Shown here one piece after another: positions 58,187 to 64,000 of a DNA stretch of 64,000 bases (position 1 is the stretch's first letter; the number at the start of each line of letters is the position of its first letter). Both the position numbers and the translations under genes were made by a program. The stretch lies in assembly GCA_947044365.1 (NCBI GenBank), contig OX345636.1, positions 23,159,466-23,223,465 on the forward strand, read 5' to 3'. The DNA comes from Petrosia ficiformis. Lineage: Eukaryota > Porifera > Demospongiae > Haplosclerida > Petrosiidae. The notes below the pieces were generated by a model. It ran no database searches and was not told where the DNA came from. It was given only the letters and a program-made list of their open reading frames with translations.

Positions 58187-59930
58187 GCTTATAGACTATT
58201 GAATGTGTGTGAGCATTTCAAATACATGTACCTTGTACATGTACATGTACATACATGTACTTGCAGTAATTGCTGTAACTATTATGAATTTTACTATATA
58301 GTATCAAACCAAAGGTGATGCTATCACCAACATCAACACAACAATCAACCAAAAAGAAACTTCAGTCCCACAAACAATCATTATATGATCGTCCAACTCA
58401 AAGAAGAAGAGTAACACCAATGGTGAGAAATACCTTATCAACTGATACCACTGAACAGAGGATCAGTGTAGACAAAGGTGCAATTGGTGGAATGGTGAGG
58501 ATTGAAAGTCAACGGTTTCCTAAAAGACCATCTTTGCCTCCTTTGGTACGTGATGAATGAATTACATGTACATGCATAAAGTATGGAGTACATTTTTTCA
58601 TCTGACTACTATATACACTATACATGTATATGTACAATAGAGGACAGTATATAATTATGTCTATTCATAAGGCACTTCCTGATATACTTTTTCATCATTT
58701 CAGATAGACTTGATCGATCCTCTACCTGAAGTCATTATCCATGAACATGGACGAAGTATTAAAGGATATACATCACCTAGAAGCAAACTTCATTCCCCAG
58801 CTACACGGCTTCAACCAATAACACCAAATGTAAAGAAAATTCCAGTCCAACAGAATGGAGGTAGTAATTTGAATACATCAGAACATGAAGAGATACAGCT
58901 TACTCCAATGACAAGTGTAGTTAATAGGAACAGTCGTAATAAAATGAATGATATGTATGCTACACTTGTTAACACAAGTTGATTTATCAGTATTATAGTA
59001 TTATGTATGTATTATAGTATATTTATGTATTAATAATCGTACATTTGTGTGTGCAAAGCTTTTTTTTAGCCACGCCTAGGAAACCATGGTGACAAGGTTA
59101 AACACTGCGTTTCTTATATATACTAGTACTCCTACCCCTTGGTATAAGGGTGTAGACAAAGCGACAAGAGGGGCTTCAGCCCCCCCTTTCCCAGTTTTTA
59201 GTTGGGTAATTATGAATTCAACTTCAAATTTCATTGTAATTATTAAAATTACTAAAAACTAGACATTAGACTGTGCACATTAAATTGACAACAGTTAATT
59301 ATTTTCTAATGCAAAAAGACTGCACCTTTTGTTTCACTAATTAGCCCCCTGCTTCTAAAAATTTGTCTATGCCCATGTGGTAGGACTTGGAGTGAAGTTG
59401 TAACACACACATAATAATTATAATCTCAGTATAATAATTATAATAACTATTATACTTAAAGTATTGTCTGCAATTGTCAGCAACCATTCTTGTTCAAATC
59501 ACACTTGTGGTGTAGGCTCTAAACTGTGAGTGCATTCATAATAACATAGCATTAGTTGATCACACTGTAATTCAAGAGGGAAATAAAAATTTTGAAAACA
59601 AGATAACTGACATGAATGACATTAGAGAGATCAACACAATGATTACTTATAAATGTGTATCCACAGTTGAGATAGCAGATCATGTGACAGTAGTGTGATT
59701 ATAATATCTGAATGTGCATAATTACTACATGACCTTTTCTGAACATAGTAATGGATTTGAATAGGAAAGTAGTTGATTTTATTATCTTTTTAATAATTTG
59801 TATTGTGGTCCATACAAATAGTCAATCATCAGAGTGTTGTCTTTCTGTTGATGTTGGTACCAGACAAATAATAGATAAAGAAGGTAAGAACTTGTGTGAA
59901 TATAAGTTACACATAAACAGAATGTATATA
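58187..59930. repeat. Segmental duplication, right copy
   Basis: Compact counterpart of 47207-51356: C2orf81-like exons 6 and 7 separated by only about 160 bp, their 3' flank, and the promoter and first exon of the intact endoglycoceramidase gene. It lacks the family C pair and the hAT MITE of the left copy. Confidence 0.9.
58302..58982 (+). pseudogene. Duplicate of the last two exons of the C2orf81-like gene
   Basis: Exon 6' (58302-58545, 244 nt) and exon 7' (58704-58982, 279 nt, TGA) keep AG acceptors, the internal GT donor and open frames in the same phases as the originals. Exon 6' has one extra codon (RRRV against RRV). Differences are mostly single substitutions (SLYDRPTQRR is conserved; GVIIHEHGQS becomes EVIIHEHGRS). 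No copies of exons 1-5 precede them. They could be a dead 3' fragment or an alternative pair of terminal exons for the same gene, reached by splicing past 47333-49619. The sequence alone does not decide. Confidence 0.85.
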
Positions 59931-62900
59931 CCATTAATGATGATAGTAAATTCTATCATTTTCATTGTTGATTACGTTTGTACAGGACGAGCTAGGCTTT
60001 TCCATGGTGTTAATGTCGTGAGTCAATGAATTACTAAGTATGAATACATTGTAATGTGCACATTCTTTCTGTGTAGGTATACAAACGTTTTCCATTTCAT
60101 CCCGAGAATGCATCATTTGATTCTGAACTGTCGTTGTGTGATGAAGACATCCAGTTTTTAAGTGAAAATGGTTTCAATGTTGTCCGACTGTATGTTGCAT
60201 GGCCAGGAGTAGAACCACAGAAAGATCATTATAACAACACATATCTTGATGTAAATAAAGTTAATAGGAAATCTGTGTAGAGTACCACATGATGACTCAT
60301 TTTGCCATGTACATAATTTACTGCATGAAGTTAACCAAAATAATATTATGCATTTACAATTATTTCATTTTCTCGATCATTGAGATAATTATGGTATAAT
60401 TATTATTATTATGAGAAGGATACTATAGCAAGAAAACTCTGCATATCCATACAACGTTTTGCTATAGAATCATTCTAAACTTTAAGTTCGAGTACTCATT
60501 TACAGTAACACAACTTTTTAATGCTATTGTAGTGTACTGAAAGTTATGCATGTTATATAATCATTATGCTATTTCTGTGTCATACCTACATACACACAAA
60601 CACATCCATTTTTATAATTATAGGTTTTAAGTGATTTTGTGAATAAACTCGGCAGGGCTGGAATTTACACCATTCTTGACTGTCATCAAGATATTTTCTC
60701 TCCTAAGTTTTGTGGTATGAAATACACACCAAATGAATTTCATAATTAATTTAAAATAATCTGTAATAATTATTAATAGTTTATAATTTAGTTGAACACT
60801 CTGTCAAAGGTCTTATAATTATTTAATTATTACTATACCAGGTGAAGGAGTGCCAGACTATGCTGCACTTTATTTAAACCGGTCAATTAAGCCACTTCCA
60901 TTCCCAGAACTTGTTCCACAGCTCACGCCTTTCAAGACTGATCCAAAAACTGGGTATATGATACATGACATGATTATTACCACAAATAATAATTATAATT
61001 ATTTTGATGTACACATACGAGAACAAATGAGATATTGATTAGAAGGAAAGTATTCTCTTTTTATAGATATCCATCACGTGATGAATGTAATCAGCATCAA
61101 TTCTTTACATACTACTTCAGTGATGCTGTTGGAAAGGCATGGTAAAACTTGTTTGCTAAAGAAACATGATAATTATGTCACAACAATAATGTGTGGTTGA
61201 ATTCCTTTGTGATATTTGTCATTTGCTTTGACAGTCCTATCAACTGCTGAATCAATCAAAATCTTTCTATTCAAGAAAGGATATAAGCTTTCAACTCAAG
61301 AGATGATACAGCTTATTTAGATGTAACATTGCTATTAACTTCAAATACTCTCATTATTAATTTGTATTATAGTTAAAAAAAACATAATTGATGTAGTGCA
61401 TGTATTCATTCCCCTCTACAGGCAAAGTTTATATGACAATGAGCAGGATGTACAAGAAAGATTTACACTATTTTGGAGTAAAGTTTCAAAACATTTTGCT
61501 GACAATCCTCATGTGTTAGGATATGAGCTATTAAATGAGCCATGGGCTGGTGATATATACAGGCATGTAGACCAAGTAGAACCACGTACGTATTACATTG
61601 AAATGTAATGAACTGGAATTACACTATAATGAAATTAATATAGATATTGCAGATAAGAAGAACTTGCAACCAATGTATTCAAAGCTGTTTAATGCAATGA
61701 ATCAATTTGACAAGAAACATATTATCTTCTTTGAGCCAACACTCATTTTCACAAGTGTAAGTGTTTTTACTGTTCAGTTATGAATCAAAGTGCACACTGT
61801 ATGGCATCATGCATGCATTTGCTATATATAAACAGTGCTAGTATAGAACAGCATGTTGATGCTGTTATTATGATACAGGGACATTTAACAGCAATATCTT
61901 ATAATGACTTACCTAATAGTCCCATGCATGCATGCACATTATCATTAATTAATTATTGCTGATCATGTGACCTGTGACCAATCAGTATGCAGATGATGCT
62001 TCACATGATTGAACATTAAATCCTGTATTACACACTTTTGCGAGCAATAAGTTAGTTATTACACGCTTTACTCACCTCTACTAACGAAGCAGCTCCAACA
62101 ACAGTGGTAGTTTACCAGATTGTCAATAAATCACTTAGAACATACTTGACAGTGCATTGTGTGTTTCAATGTAGTACTTGGGCGGTCAATAAAGGTCTCT
62201 TTACATAACGCACTCGCCTTTGACTCGTGCATTATGTAAACTCAACCTTTGTTGACCTGTCCTCGTGCTACATTAAAACACTTAATCACTATAAAGTGTG
62301 TTCTAACTATATCTTAATTATTATTAAGATATCACTTATATGTCTTTCTAGCTCCCACTCAAGAAATTTTCTTCCACTGGTTTTACAGAAGGTCCTGGTG
62401 GATCACAATATCGTTCCAGGTTAATCATTATAACATGCATGCTATTAATATATAATGAGGTTTACTTATTCTGTCATTACTTGTATGTTCTTTACTGACA
62501 GACAAGCCTTTTCATACCACATGTACTGTATTCTAATGGATAAAGAAGGACAGGTAACTGAACAAACTAGTAAAACAATAATTGAGTACCGTTCAACATG
62601 TTTGTCAAAAATACTGAATCATTATGGAGAATATCAAAAATATCATGATTATTAATTATAGATCATTAATAATTATGTAATAGTTATACTAACACTCATA
62701 TCTTTCAATCAATATTCTAAATATCCTATTTATCCATGTAAAGTAATAGTATGTTCCTATAGCCATCAAGTACTACTCTATGCGATTTACTGGACAAAGA
62801 TATATTTGACATTCGTATTTCTGATCAGAAAAAACTAAACATTGCAGGATTCATGACAGAATGGTAAGAAATGTTAATTGTTTTGAGAATTCAGATATGG

Positions 62901-63275
62901 TTTAAACATCACGTAAATTGATAATTATTACTCACAGAGTTCTGTAAAAGAGCTAGCAGTTAATGTATTGGTATGCTTGATCACAGGCATACATTTACAT
63001 GTTACTGCTTGACAGAACAGTATTAAAAATTATAGCTAAATTATTATAATATATAGTAAATTACGTGTATTATTAATTAAATTTATATTTAATTACTTCA
63101 GGGGTGCATATATTGATGCTGTACCAGGTTCAAAAGCTTGGAATGATGCAATAGATCTAATGGTTAGTCAAACGTACAGCAAATTTCATAATATTATAAT
63201 TATTTATAATTATTTTTGCATACAGGGAATTGCTGATGAACACTTACAGTCATGGTCATACTGGCAATTTAAAGG
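59751..63275 (+). CDS. Endoglycoceramidase (GH5 family), 3' end outside window
   Basis: Thirteen exons join in phase: 59751-59883, 59986-60017, 60077-60250, 60624-60714, 60842-60953, 61067-61141, 61422-61585, 61653-61756, 62352-62419, 62502-62553, 62763-62863, 63102-63162 and 63226-63275. Visible coding is 1217 nt (405 aa). The first 25 residues form a signal peptide (VVDFIIFLIICIVVHTNS). Family motifs: ARLFHGVNVVYKRFPFHP, NVVRLYVAWPGVEP, GIYTILDCHQDIFSPKFCGE, YELLNEPWAG (acid/base Glu in NEP), GFMTEWGAY (nucleophile Glu) and SWSYWQFKG. Members hydrolyse the bond between oligosaccharide and ceramide in glycosphingolipids (EC 3.2.1.123); cnidarian enzymes act in digestion of dietary glycolipids. 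Both catalytic Glu are present, so the gene looks functional. About 80-120 C-terminal residues should lie beyond the window. Confidence 0.93.
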
Positions 63276-63677
63276 GTAAGTACATTGCGAAATGTACTAA
63301 TGATGCTAAACTAAGTTTTTGTTATAAATTTTATTTACAAAAATGAGTTATATTGTCATGGTATAGCTTCATTATTATAAAAACATTTTTGAAAATTTAT
63401 ATACTTGTACTTGACAGGATAGTTCATTAAAAATAAGAGTGTAACTCTAAATGACTACATAATGAACTAGAAGTAAAGCTTGGAAAACAATCATTCAGAG
63501 GCTCAAATATTATTGACAGAAACAATTACAGAAATTACAATATTATGTATAATTGTAATAATTATAAAAACTTAGTGATATAAATTATATATAATTATTA
63601 TTATAATTATATAATATATTATGTGTATTACAATTACTATAGTGTAAGAGGACGAATAAAAATAAGAACAATAACCT

Positions 63678-63778
63678 TCACGTGTAGAAACATTTTGTCC
63701 ACTTGAATTGTGGCATAAAATCAGATATAATGTCAAAGTCACCATTAGAACGCTTAAAGCCAAGTGGATCCAGGGCAT
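63678..63778 (-). other. Candidate signal-peptide first exon, minus strand
   Basis: ATG at 63778 opens a strongly hydrophobic leader (MPWIHLALSVLMVTLTLYLI) followed by CHNSSGQNVSTRE and a GTTATT donor-like site (phase 1). It could be the first exon of a secreted protein antisense to the endoglycoceramidase gene, but no next exon was found on that strand, so it may be chance. Confidence 0.3.
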
Positions 63779-63906
63779 TTAGATAATGTACATGTACACC
63801 ATTTGTTTTTAGGCTGCACTGACACCATCAGAGGAATTATTGGTCTTGTAGTCCCAGCAACAGGAATTAGTTAAATGAATTAGTTTATCCAAATATGCCT
63901 TTCTTG

Positions 63907-64000
63907 ATGATGGATGGATGAATAAATGGATGGATGGATGCATGGATGGATGGAAGCATGGATGAACCTATGTATAGATGGATGGATGCCTGGATGCATA
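63907..64000. repeat. GGATGGAT microsatellite at the right edge
   Basis: A run of atggatggatg-type units interrupted by gcatg, continuing past the window edge. Similar in type to 14518-14700. Confidence 0.9.

Noticed and set aside
63816..63880. Possible exon 14 of endoglycoceramidase after tttttag
   Set aside because: In the required phase it reaches a stop after three codons and lacks the expected C-terminal motifs; the true exons are probably beyond the edge.

Overview
The window is nuclear DNA from an animal: AT-rich, densely interspersed with small transposons and satellites, with genes split into many short exons at canonical GT/AG sites. A demosponge or another early-branching metazoan fits best (multi-exon calcineurin A, a C2orf81-like protein, an invertebrate-type endoglycoceramidase, TACATGTA-rich repeats). 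That assignment is inference; no marker gene fixes the species. I rebuilt the gene models by hand from splice sites, exon phase and remembered protein families.

Layout. (1) Positions 1-1108, minus strand: the 5' part of a secreted protein with a signal peptide and one DUF4215-type cysteine-rich repeat, running off the left edge. (2) 1109-5244: intergenic, with one palindromic MITE. (3) 5245-34742, minus strand: a complete calcineurin A (PP2B catalytic subunit) gene, 12 coding exons, 526 codons, every junction in phase. Its introns hold most of the mobile DNA here: a pogo/Tigger transposase relic, a Tc1/IS630-like relic, at least ten MITE families, and satellites of 27, 40, 44 and 70 bp. (4) 34743-35138: a 396-bp head-to-head promoter region with a perfect TGACGTCA. 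(5) 35139-49619, plus strand: a seven-exon gene (465 codons) resembling vertebrate C2orf81 (DUF4639); a decayed SWIM/YqaJ mobile-element ORF lies in its intron 2. (6) 47.2-59.9 kb: a rearranged segmental duplication. The last two exons of the C2orf81-like gene and the start of an endoglycoceramidase gene occur twice. The left copy ends in an inverted, internally deleted endoglycoceramidase pseudogene, with a transposon-like element exactly at the inversion joint and a 195-bp satellite of the same element about 2.6 kb away. (7) 59751 to the right edge, plus strand: the intact endoglycoceramidase gene, 13 exons visible, 3' end outside the window.

The genes do not form one pathway. Calcineurin A is a Ca2+/calmodulin phosphatase, endoglycoceramidase digests glycosphingolipids, and the C2orf81-like protein has no known biochemical role. 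The main interest is structural: how transposon ends, splice-site-bearing satellites and inversions have reshaped the locus, and whether the second set of C2orf81-like terminal exons is used.
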